A DNA stretch of 64,000 nt, taken from the NCBI RefSeq assembly GCF_032854445.1, contig NC_088298.1:11087504-11151503 (forward strand), in the 5' to 3' direction. The notes under the pieces were generated by a model, which was not told the origin of the DNA, did not search any database, and worked only from the letters and a program-made list of their open reading frames with translations. This document shows, one piece after another, positions 34,501-46,500 of this stretch. The DNA comes from Liolophura sinensis. Lineage: Eukaryota > Mollusca > Polyplacophora > Chitonida > Chitonidae. The first letter of the stretch is position 1. Each line of letters starts with the position of its first letter. The translations under genes and the position numbers were made by a program.

Positions 34501-37500
34501 ACCTTCGCACCAAATTCTTAAAAAAAAGCAATGCCTGCATCTACAACTGTCAATGGTAGTTGTATACTGTATTTGAACACTTACCCCCCACCCCCCACCC
34601 TGACCAAAAAAAAAAACATCATATGATTAGATCACATTGCTGCATTATCCAGTTTCTATTTTTTTTTTTTTTGAAAATTTTCATCCTTTTGTCATCGCAG
34701 ACTCTTCTCCACATCTGCCGCAAAAGAGTTCATTTTGGGCAAGCTACCTGCGTAAAATACGACTTAACTGAACGGATATGGAGCAAAATACGCTATGACA
34801 CAATCCACCATGTGCCACACAAAGAATCAGAGTTACAAGTACATGTTTTCACACTCATGTCGTGACACCCATGTCTACCCGAAGTTCGTTAGTTGGAGAA
34901 GTCTGAAATCCAAAAACCACCACCTGGGATCCAGTTTTGCAGAGTTACACTACTCGTGTATTAAGTAAGTGTTCCGACCTTACTTTTCACAGTTTTAACC
35001 TGAAACTATGTGAAAGTGCACAGAAATTTTCTGGTTTTAAAAAGGCTCACGTAAATTCCACAAGAATTTGCTGAATTGACTGTGACTGCCAAATATTACA
35101 AATACTTTAACCTGGGATTAAGACAGACTTAAAGGCAAAGAAACCACTAAAATGAAGTATATGTCAGATGAAACTCTCCAGGAAACAAGTTAGATTTATT
35201 TTTGTAAAACCGATAGAACAGTAAATCAGAGTGTATCAGTGATGTCACACCAGTACATTTGCTTAAGAACTGCTTGTTGCAAGATCTATATCTATTCATA
35301 GATCTATGTGTATAGGCATTTTTGATGATGAAATATACATGTAGCAGTGACTTAAGTGACAAAATCACTGATGTGACGTCACCTGTCCAAATATTGTCAG
35401 AAAAGGCCACTGTAGATCGCAAACTTTCAAACACATTTTTAATACTAGGTTGAATAAATTTAAAAAAAAAAAAATAATTGGTGGTACTAATTCTATCATG
35501 CATGAAGCACCCTTTAGTGCTATTACAGTGCACTTAAACAGGACCTACCATGTCAATATTACGTCTTCACTACTGGTTACTATAGCATTATTATGTACAT
35601 GCAATATCATGAATGCTATGTGTGTTGGCCCACACTTTCAGGACTTTAGGCCCACACTTTTGGGACTTTTGGCCCACACTTTTGGGACTTGGACAGAGGG
35701 CTTTTTATCCCCTTCATGGTCAAAGCTATAATCTGAACACATTATAGCCAAGTTGTCAATGACTCTCCTATTGCTCCACAAACAAATTCACTATGTTCTT
35801 ACACCCTTAATATTAGGGTAGCTCCTCAACTTCTTATGCATTATTCAAGCAAATTCAGAGGGCAATGTTTTGTGTAGACTCTGATGAAATTATATTTTAT
35901 GAAGCCTTGAAACTGTATGGTCAACTTAACCAATGTGGTTTTGTCTCTAAACTCTAGGTGAAAGGGTCCATACATCAGACTGAAGGTTATGATATAGAAT
36001 TTGGGAATAAGCTGAGGAATTAAGGTATACACTGAGTTGTTGTTGTTGTAGCTGTGTGACAAGGATACGTGCACATGGCCTCTCCGATGCAGGAGTTCAC
36101 GTTTGATTCCTCACAAACCACAGTGGCCGGAGCAGCTTGACAGTTTAGACAACACGGCTGGTTGGCATCACTGAAAATTGGGACAACAAACTTGTATTAG
36201 TATTTATTTACTTCCTTATTTGGTTCGTGTTTTACACTGTCCTTAGGAATATTTCACTTATAAAAGGGTGACCAACAAGTAGTGAGAGGAAATCTGGAGA
36301 AGCCCATGACCATCTCCTTGTTAGCTGAAAGACTTTCCCACACACTAGCATCATAGTCCTCACCTGCGTACGGTGATTTCCCTTAAGTGACAGTGTGAGG
36401 CACAACAAGGATCGTCTCCCCTCTCCCGCTAAACCCACCATCATAGTCCTCACCTGCACACTGCGGGTTCCTTGAAGTGACAGTCTGAGGCACAACAAGG
36501 ATCCTCTCCCCTCTCCCCCTACACCCAGCATCGTAGTCCTCACCTGCACACTGCGGGTTCCTTGAAGTGACAGTCTGAGACACAACAAGGATCTTCTCCC
36601 CCTCTTCCCCTAAACCCACCATCACAGCCCTCATCTGCACACTGCGGGCTCCTTGAAGTGACAGTCTGAGGCACAACAAGGATCCTCTCCCCTCTCCCAC
36701 TAAACCCAGCATCGTAGTCCTCACCTGCACACTAAGGGTTCCTTGAAGTGGCAGTCTGAGACACAACAAGGATCTTCTCCCCCTCTTCCCCTAAACCCAC
36801 CATCACAGCCCTCATCTGCACACTGCAGGTTCCTTGAAGTGACAGTCTGAAACACAACAAGGATCTTCTCCCCCTCTTCCCCTAAACCCACCATCACAGC
36901 CCTCATCTGCACACTGCAGGTTCCTTGAAGTGACAGTCTGAGGCACAACAAGGATCCTCTCCCCCTCTTCCCCTAAACCCACCATCATAATCCTCACCTG
37001 CACACTGTGGGTTCCTTGAAGTGACAGTCTGAGGCACAACAAGCATCCTCTCCCCCTCTTCCCCTAAACCCACCATCACAGCCCTCATCTGCACACTAAG
37101 GGTTCCTTGAAGTGACAGTCTGAGGCACAACAAGGATCCTCTCCCCTCTCCCCCTAAACCCACCATCACAGCCCTCATCTGCACACTGCAGGTTCCTTGA
37201 AGTGACAGTCTGAGGCACAACAAGGATCCTCATCCCCTCTCCCCCTACACCCACCATCATAATCCTCACCTGCACACTGCGGGTTCCTTGAAGTGACAGT
37301 CTGAGGCACAACAAGGATCGTCTCCCCCTCTTCCCCTAAACCCACCATCGTAGTCCTCACCTGCACACTGCGGGCTCCTTGAAGTGACAGTCTGAGGCAC
37401 AACAAGGATCCTTTCCCCCTAGATCCTCATCCCCTCTCCTCCTAAACCCACCATCGTAGTCCTCACCTGCACACTGCGGGTTCCTTGAAGTGACAGTCTG

Positions 37501-40500
37501 AGGCACAACAAGGATCGTCTCCCCCTCTTCCCCTAAACCCACCATCATAGTCCTCACCTGCACACTGCGGGCTCCTTGAAGTGACAGTCTGAGGCACAAC
37601 AAGGATCCTCTCCCCTCTCCCCCTAAACCCACCATCACAGCCCTCATCTGCACACTGCAGGTTCCTTGAAGTGACAGTCTGAGGCACAACAAGGATCCTC
37701 ATCCCCTCTCCTCCTAAACCCACCATCGTAGTCCTCACCTGCACACTGCGGGTTCCTTGAAGTGACAGTCTGAGGCACAACAAGGATCGTCTCCCCCTCT
37801 TCCCCTAAACCCACCATCGTAGTCCTCACCTGCACACTGCGGGCTCCTTGAAGTGACAGTCTGAGGCACAACAAGGATCCTTTCCCCCTAGATCCTCATT
37901 CCCTCTCCTCCTAAACCCACCATCGTAGTCCTCACCTGCACACTGCGGGTTCCTTGAAGTGACAGTCTGAGGCACAACAAGGATCGTCTCCCCCTCTTCC
38001 CCTAAACCCACCATCATAGTCCTCACCTGCACACTGCGGGCTCCTTGAAGTGACAGTCTGAGGCACAACAAGGATCCTTTCCCCCTAGATCCTCATCCCC
38101 TCTCCTCCTAAACCCACCATCGTAGTCCTCACCTGCACACTGCGGGTTCCTTGAAGTGACAGTCTGAGGCACAACAAGGATCCTCTCCCCTCTCCCCCTA
38201 CACCCACCATCGTAGTCCTCACCTGCACACTAAGGGTTCCTTGAAGTGACAGTCTGAGGCACAACAAGGATCCTCTCCCCTCTCCCCCTAAACCCACCAT
38301 CGTAGTCCTCACCTGCACACTGCGGGCTCCTTGAAGTGACAGTCTGAGGCACAACAAGGATCCTTTCCCCCTAGATCCTCATCCCCTCTCCCCCTAAACC
38401 CACCATCGTAGTCCTCACCTGCACACTGCGGGTTCCTTGAAGTGACAGTCTGAGGCACAACAAGGATCCTCTCCCCCTCTCCCCTTAAACCCAGCATCAC
38501 AGTCTTCGCCTGGCTCCACGATCCCATTTCCACAGAATGCATCAGACTTCACTGCAAAACAACACATTTTAAAAAAATATGTGTAAATTCGTAAAACCAA
38601 TTCCCATCCCCTTATTTTTCTCCTGCAGCACATCACACTTTTCAGTGTATCTGTGCTCATAAAACACCAAAAGGTAGTACCACACACACTTCAACATTAC
38701 ATAAGAAAATGATGCATTTTTACTGTGTTTTTTACCTTTTTTGTATCCTATGACAACATCTCCACATTTATACAAATATACAGGGTGGAGCAAAAGTCTG
38801 GACCCATGGGCAATTTACTACAGAACTGGTTTTCATTTATTTTTAACGTAATTTTGATCATTTAAGTATCGTGTATAATTTTATTAATTTTATTTATTTT
38901 ATTTATTATCTTTCAGATTGTTACCCATGCCAGAAAAGCTAACAATTCCAGAAAGAGTAGAACTTGTGCTATTGTATCAGTGGTTTATGCTAACAAACCA
39001 AGAACATTACAAGCACTAAAAGATAACGTCACACAAGAACTGGAAACCATAAGGGGGAATAACTCTATGCTTAGAAATGTGTCATGCGTCTTCCGAGTAA
39101 GAATGTGTTTTGAGAGAGGTGGAAGTCAGTTAGAGCATTTGTTTTAAACTCTAAATTGCTATATAGTAAACTGCCAGACTTTTCCTCCACCCTGTATTTT
39201 TAATTTCCAGGACAGCTTCCCTGTTTGAATCCTTGAACCAAACTTACAAATATTCAATAATGACAAGTTCATATTTGAAGTCAGCGACCTCAAGTACAGT
39301 ACTGCTCATAACCAAAAGCAAACTGAGTGTGTAACTTCACGTACAAGCAAAGGCTGTAAAACTGAATGTTCGTAGTGAAATTTATAAGAATGTCAAAACT
39401 TGGGATTGTTGCAAAAATTTATACATGAAGATAGAAGATGGGCTTCATAAAATCATAAAATTTTTGACATCAACACTGAAGTTTCATTTTAAGGAAGCAA
39501 ATGATGTTTTCAATAAGTTTCTAAAATTTCTAGATTTAACCGTTCCTGGGCAGAGTGTGATATTATCAAATTTTTTTACAGCAAAAAAACAACATCAGTC
39601 TCAGGTCTTTGTGACAAGTTCACTGCAATACTGAGAAAAAGACCCCAAATACTTTAGTCATCATTATAATCAGTACTGTCATCATAAGTCATGTCTGTAT
39701 TTTTATTATCAGTTTACCTTGGAAACAACCACCAGCCTTAAACCTCAGAACATTGTTGATATAGCCTTTGCTGCAAGTGGAGAATTTCTGCAAAATGAAG
39801 CAAGGCCCGTGTAAGTGTAAAACTTCTGTTTTTATTTCCACCCCACTTCAAAAAGCAAAAAAACAAGCAAAAAAAGTCACATTGAAAAAAGCATTTCTCA
39901 TGAGATTAAATATACAGGTAAAAAATTGCACTCAAAGTTGCTCTTTCATATGCAAAAAAGGCTGAGGAATTGGAGTAGCAAGACAAAAAGGTATCTATAT
40001 TAGATGAAGAGACATATTAGTACATGTAAGAGGGTTTGGTCCACGATAATTTAGAAATTGATACTAGAATGCTGCGCTTTCACTTTCGGAATTTAAACTG
40101 CCTCTTCCTTTTTTAAGCAAAAATTGGTTTCAAATGACAACAATTAGCCCAAGCGGTCTTCTGTAATTAAAAAATTTGGGGCAAATAAAAATTAGATGTC
40201 TAATATAAAGTTCGCTCATAAAACATCATCACAAAGGCAGGAATAAACAATCCATTTGAGAGCTTAGACCCGAGATACTGTCAGAGGGGTTCCCTACTGT
40301 CCGAAAGATGGCCTTCCTATACATTTATATTTTTTTGATCGGTTTTTTTATGCCATACTCAAGAATATTTCACTTATACGTCGACAGCCAGCATTATGGT
40401 GGGAGGAAACCCTGTAGAGCCAGGGGTAAACCCACGACCATCTGCTGGTTTCAGTCAGACCTGCCAGATCTTCAACCTTTTCAACCAATCAAAGCACCTT

Positions 40501-43500
40501 TTACAATAAACTTTATGCATTCAATTATTATAAAAATAATGCTAAAAAAGATTTTTTTGTGTCACTAAAGATGCAAGCTTCATAAAACAGCTAAAATTTT
40601 TTCTCTACACCCCACAGTTCTCTCGAAATGTTTCAAATACTGGTCTCAGTGGTGGTTGGAAAGGTTGAAGAATTAGGGTACAACAAAAACTAAATAAATA
40701 TTATCATTCAACTTGATATTTAATATTTATTTCTTAGACTAATTTTTTAAGGCTGCAATCCCGAGTTCCAACTCACGTTGTTGTTGGCCTCATAGCCACT
40801 GACTGCATAGGGGTACATGAGATATTTCCCACCGTCCTTTGCTGAAGGAGCGCACTGGGCTGTGTCTGTGTCATGCTCACTACCAAAATTGTGACCTAAA
40901 GACAAATAGACTCATAAATTGACTGGTTACATTTCGAGATAATCATGTGAATACTGAGATTAAGAAGACATTTTTTATTCATTTTTTTTTTTGTCATACA
41001 TGTATAACCAAGGTACTGTCTTGTGCATGCAGCTGGACATTCAAATGCTGCTGCATCGCAAGTGCTGAATCAGTACAAGACCATGTGGAGAACACCTAAT
41101 GACCAAGCAGAGACTTCAAAATTTAATTCCAGGTATAAATTTGTGCATGTTTTTCAGGAAATGGAGGTGAATGAATATTGTGCAAAAGTAGTGAAAGGTC
41201 TCTTACGGGGTCGGTTTGACTTTGATTAGCTATCCGATCATTCTGTGGGTGGGTTTGACTCTGATTAGCTCTCTGGTCATTTTGTGGGTGGGTTTGACTC
41301 TGATTAGCTCTCTGGTCATTTTGTGGGTGGGTTTGACTCTGATTAGCTCTCTGGTCATTTTGTGGGTGGGTTTGACTCTGATTAGCTCTCTGGTCATTTT
41401 GTGGGTGGGTTTGACTCTGATTAGCTCTCTGGTCATTTTGTGGGTGGGTTTGACTCTGATTAGCTCTCTGGTCATTTTGTGGGTGGGTTTGACTCTGATT
41501 AGCTCTCTGGTCATTTTGTGGGTGGGTTTGACTCTGATTAGTGCTCCGATCATTTTGTGATCGGAAATTTCATCGGTCAGTCCCTAACAGGAATTTGACT
41601 CCGTAAGCTGTCTCAAGCGACAAGGATTATCAGGTTCAGAACTCTCGGGGCTCAGGGATTTAGGGATTTAGAGTTGTGATGCCAATTATTAATACGAAAG
41701 TAAATGAAAAACTAAATGTGGTGTGAGGCCAGATGGGGCATTTCGATATGACAGTAACCGTGCAGGAGCCTCCACAGATGCGCTGAATATTTGCATCTCA
41801 TAAGTAGCAATTTATGGCTGATATTAAAACTGCCGCATCACTGGCGTCAATAAAATACTGGGGCACCTTGCCCTAAATCCCCAACACCTAACACCTCTAC
41901 TTCACTGCATGTCCTGGCATATCAGAAGAATACTATCTGATCTGCACTGGATATGTTTATAATTCACATATGTGCCCTGGTCTGAGCAATACATTTTAGC
42001 TTTCAAAAAACTTAGGTTTTCAAACTACATCTAAAATTCTACTTTACATCGTCAACTTTGATGAGGATTTAGGACTATGCAGAGTAAGTGCTCTTGAAAA
42101 TGTCTGATCCGTCTAAAAAACAAAGAGCTAAATTACTGTATTTCACCAAAAGTTTGGCATGTAATAATGTACTTTCAGAAGCATATAACAGCCTTAAAAA
42201 TGATATTAGTCATTTAACGCCATCAGTTCTGTTTTTTTGTTAATAAATTAATCATGCTTCCACAAAAACTCTTAATGACATCGACACATCAACAAGTATG
42301 AAGCAAAATGTGTCACTTGAAAGGTGATAAAGACAGTAAATACATGAAGTATGAAATATCTCACAATATATGAACTAAATATTCATACTGTACTTACCCA
42401 ATTCTATAAGAAACACAGCAGGAACCGTGGATATGAAACAGAGAGAAAAATATAGATATCTGGTTATACATTCGAGCTTATTTATTTATTTGATGGATAT
42501 TTGTTTCATGCTGTTCTCAAGGATATTTCACTTATACATCAGCGGTCAGCATTATAGTGGGAGGAAACCTGGCAGAGCCTAGGGGAAACCCACAACCATC
42601 TGCAGGTTGCTAACAAACTTCCCAAGTACAGCCAGAGAGAAAGCCACCATAAGCTGGATTTGAACTCACAGTGAACGTATTGGTTGTAGGCTCCTGGGTC
42701 ATTGCGACGTGCTGGCATGTTAACAACCTTGGCCAGGGAGGGCCCTCATTCAAGCTTATTAAAGGCAGTGTTAATTCACCTGTGTTTGCCATTGCTATAA
42801 TTCTGTATTAATCTATTTGTATTTGATGGCATTTATTTAATTTTTGGGGGGTATTTTTATTTCAAACAACGGCTACAGATGTATACCTGGACAAATGAAT
42901 AGCAAAGCTGGACACAAACAGCCATAAGTCTTTGGGAGGAAAACAGATGTAATGATCCACAACTCAAGCTGGATCTTTGACTTGTCTTGATGAATTAAGG
43001 CATGGACAAAATTTTAATACAGAATAGCTAAGAGTTTTGAAAAACAAGTTAAAAAAGATCAGAGTTAATAAAGGACAAGAATGGCAATAATTTGACCGAA
43101 AATCAAAATTCAACATTGAACATTCTCTAACTTGTCATAGTGAAGCCATGTACTGATTTTCATTTCCATAGGACAAACTCTTCTCAAAAAACAGTCTGGA
43201 AAAGTTTTTTTTGACGGACTTACAAATGAGAAGTAAACTTATAGTCAGTGAGAGGTAAACTTATAGTCTGGTTGGGGACTAATAAATAAATGAACAGTTA
43301 AATCAGTGGTAGAAATCTGCGAGCCCGCTGACCATGTGCTGTGACAAGCTGAGCCTCTTGAGACAGGATCTTGTTGCCGTAGGTGTTTAGTGAGCTGCTC
43401 CAGCCTGTATTCAGGCTCATTCGGTACCCGTCCTTGAAGTACACTGTGAAAAAACAAGTAATATGTTGACATGTAGACTACTGGTACACTGACAGTTAAA

Positions 43501-46500
43501 TCTTTAAACCACCTTAAATACTGTTTGTTTTTCCTTTCTTGTCTTCTCAAAGGAGTTTTGAAATTGTTTAGAAGGTAAAAACAGGTATCTTATTGGGAAG
43601 ATATAAGTTTCAGGAATGCAGGTATCATTTTATGCCTTTCACTTGCCACTCAAAATGCCCTTTTTGGGACGAATATTTATGAATATTTTAATTTGCTTAC
43701 AGGGTGAGCAGATACCCCCAACAGAATTTGTCCTGGGAGAGGCTATGTATGCAAGGCCCAATACACCCCCACTAAAAGCTTGGTGAGTAAACAGGTGAGC
43801 GAGGCAGTAACCACGGTAACTGGGCATCCGACTAAACACCTACAACATGAAAATCCAGCAGCAGTCAAAACACATATACATGTAACTCCTGATAGGATTA
43901 CTGCTACTGTAGACTGTATATTACTTAAGATTTCCACATTGTCTACGTCATTCACTTTGCCTGGTTTTCAGAGTTGTGTAATTTTGTATAATATTTCATG
44001 ACTATTATTTGTCTCTAAAACCAGCATAAAACAACAATGAAATAAATACCTCCAAAATGCACTTATGGGGCAAAATTTTAGGTTAAATAGAGTATTTAAA
44101 TTAAAGACATGTTGCTTATTCACTGAGATCTACAACTGCTTGCATTCAGAATACCCTGGTGCATGTATTACGAATACAACCTGACAAAACCAAAAGTTTT
44201 AACAAACTTCCAAATTATTCAGAAACCATGTGAAGGCATTAAGAACTGCAGCTGTAAAATACATTGAAACAGATGTAAAATTTAAAAATGTTTCCTGTAA
44301 TTCTACCTTTCGTGTAAACACTCACCACACTATTTATTTATTTATTTATTTCATTGGTGTTTTACGCCTTGCTCAAGAATATTTCACTTATACGATAGCG
44401 GCATTATGGTGGGATTAAACCGAACAGAGCCCGGCTGAAACCCACAACCATCCACATGTTGCTAAAAGACCTTCCCCCGCTCACCACAATACAAAGATAC
44501 CCAAACCGAGTTGTACGTAAACAAATACAATGTACACATAACATGTAATATCATGTTCAGTGACAACAATTGTGGAGCAAACGGCAAGACACACAGGAGA
44601 TATTTTAATGGCAATAAAGGATAATTTTATTTGCGATTTGGTCGCCTAAAACTTTTTGGGCGTGTGTGGGCACTAGCGAGAGCTATCGCTCACCTTTCAT
44701 TGAAAGGACTGGCTTTGCAGAGATATACATGTATGGAGTAGTAGAAAAGGGACCTCTACAGACATTTGTTAACAAAACATGACCATATCACAAAATAACA
44801 TACCTCAAGTAAAGTTTTTGTGTCCCAGTCATCTTTCTTCATGTTGTAGTGGAGATCTTGACCAGATACTGATGTGTACCCTTCATGAATCTTAATCTGA
44901 GAATACAGACAAACAAAAGAAGAAAATGTTGTTATCAATGATAAAAATAGCACATGAATATCTACCCCATTTTTTTAGAGGGGGGGGAGAGACACCTGGT
45001 CTGCTCATTTACTTTATTTATTTATTTACTTGATTGGTGTCGTACTCAAGAATATTTCACTTATACCATGGCGCCCAGCATCATGGTGGGAAGAAACTGG
45101 GCAGAGCCCGGGGGAAACCCACGACCATCCGCAGGTTACTGGCATTTACTTATTTAAGATCTCTTGACATTTCTGTGATTCCCAAAGGCTCTGTTGCCTG
45201 CATTAGACGAGGTCCGACTTCTCGCAGTTTCATGCCTCAAAAACTAATTTCACATTACGTCATTGTTGCTGTCATGTACCAAGGGAGGTAATTCAGAGCA
45301 GGCCTGTGGGTAGATGACAAGTGGTCTCCCAGGAGCTTCATATAAGACAACACAAAAAGACACCATCCAAACCTTACTGCTTTCAAGGTCCATGCACGCA
45401 GGGAAATCTAAAACCTTGCCTGTCTGAGTACAGGATTGAGCCCACAATCTCATGTGACCCAGTCACTGAAAAGCAGGTAGCTTTTACAACCGCTTGGCCA
45501 TTTTTTTGGCACTTGACACCTTGCTTCAGACACATACATCACTCATGAACACGCATTTGACCAATCATAATCATTACTGTTGCAGCTACGACTACCCGAC
45601 ATCCAGTTTCATCAACATGAAGATCGTTCAACCTTTCTGTGATGTAACAATTCCTTTCACCGAGAACGGAATAAGAAGTAAGCATTTGCACGAACTTCAA
45701 TGGACAGCCTCTATATTCATACACTAACAGTCACTGTTAACGAATTTTCATGCGCACTGTCGTCGTGATATGAATGAAAAACTGTTAAATACGACGTTAA
45801 ACTCCAAGCTCTCACTCACTCACTCATGCATACTATATTTCACCTAAAGTTAGTGTGTACAAATTCCCTTTTCGAAGCACATGAAGGCCTTAAAATGATA
45901 CTTTTGATGCCAAATCTTACATATTTCAGATAAAAAATTAATCAAACTTCACAAGGAACTTTTAGGTGGCTCTTTAAGGTGGATAGATCAATCAAAACTA
46001 AGGTAAATGTCAAAGCCGAAAAATGCTAAATTTTAGGTAAAATACAGTATAATAACTTCAGTCCATGCCATCAAAGTGCTGCTGCTCCTGAGGTATCATG
46101 CCGAAGACACAAGACATGACACCGGGCCAACCAGTCCTGCTTCCTCACTTTATTCCTGTCAAATTTGAGCTACTCAAAAATATGATTATTGAATAAAAAA
46201 AGCAGAAAAATGCACGATACCAGCTATTGGAGGCAAAATACAGACAATTCAGACTGAATTGGTAAATCTGAAAATTTCCTATCATTCTCCAGCATGGTAT
46301 CTTCATCCATTCCGTCACAGTTTGCTCCCCAGAGCACTTAAGACGCTGGTTCACACTCATACCTCTTTGATTTCAAATCCCACTCCAGAGAACCCATCCG
46401 TCTGGTCCCACACAGTACTTCTGTACAACTTGTCCACTCGGTCAATCACACCTATCTGAAACAATTCAATCATTTGAATCGTAACAGAAACGTAAATGCA

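Noticed and set aside
36232-38542. Series of overlapping minus-strand open frames (about 70-130 codons) with [10 protein letters not shown] starts
   Set aside because: They are the three frames of the exon-14-derived repeat read across 91-bp units. Only the exon 14 copy has an acceptor in phase and belongs to a protein.
40890-40915. Upstream acceptor for ADAM17 exon 12 that could supply Glu-Leu before GHNF
   Set aside because: The upstream in-frame codons read V-Y-L-S-L before GHN, with no Glu. Using the earlier AG would insert residues that do not restore HExxH.
41216-41560. Open frames on both strands encoding 13-residue repeats
   Set aside because: A perfect 39-bp tandem repeat is necessarily open if one unit is. 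No splice or start context, and it lies in an intron.
43321-43335. Alternative donor in ADAM17 exon 11 to restore HEL
   Set aside because: The bases after the His codon are GGT-CAG-CGG, which encode no Glu-Leu in frame. No other GT in this stretch keeps phase with exon 12.
43245-43550. 101-codon minus-strand frame over ADAM17 exon 11
   Set aside because: It is the +1 frame of the exon. The frame with the conserved NTYGNKIL...LVTAH sequence is the coding one.
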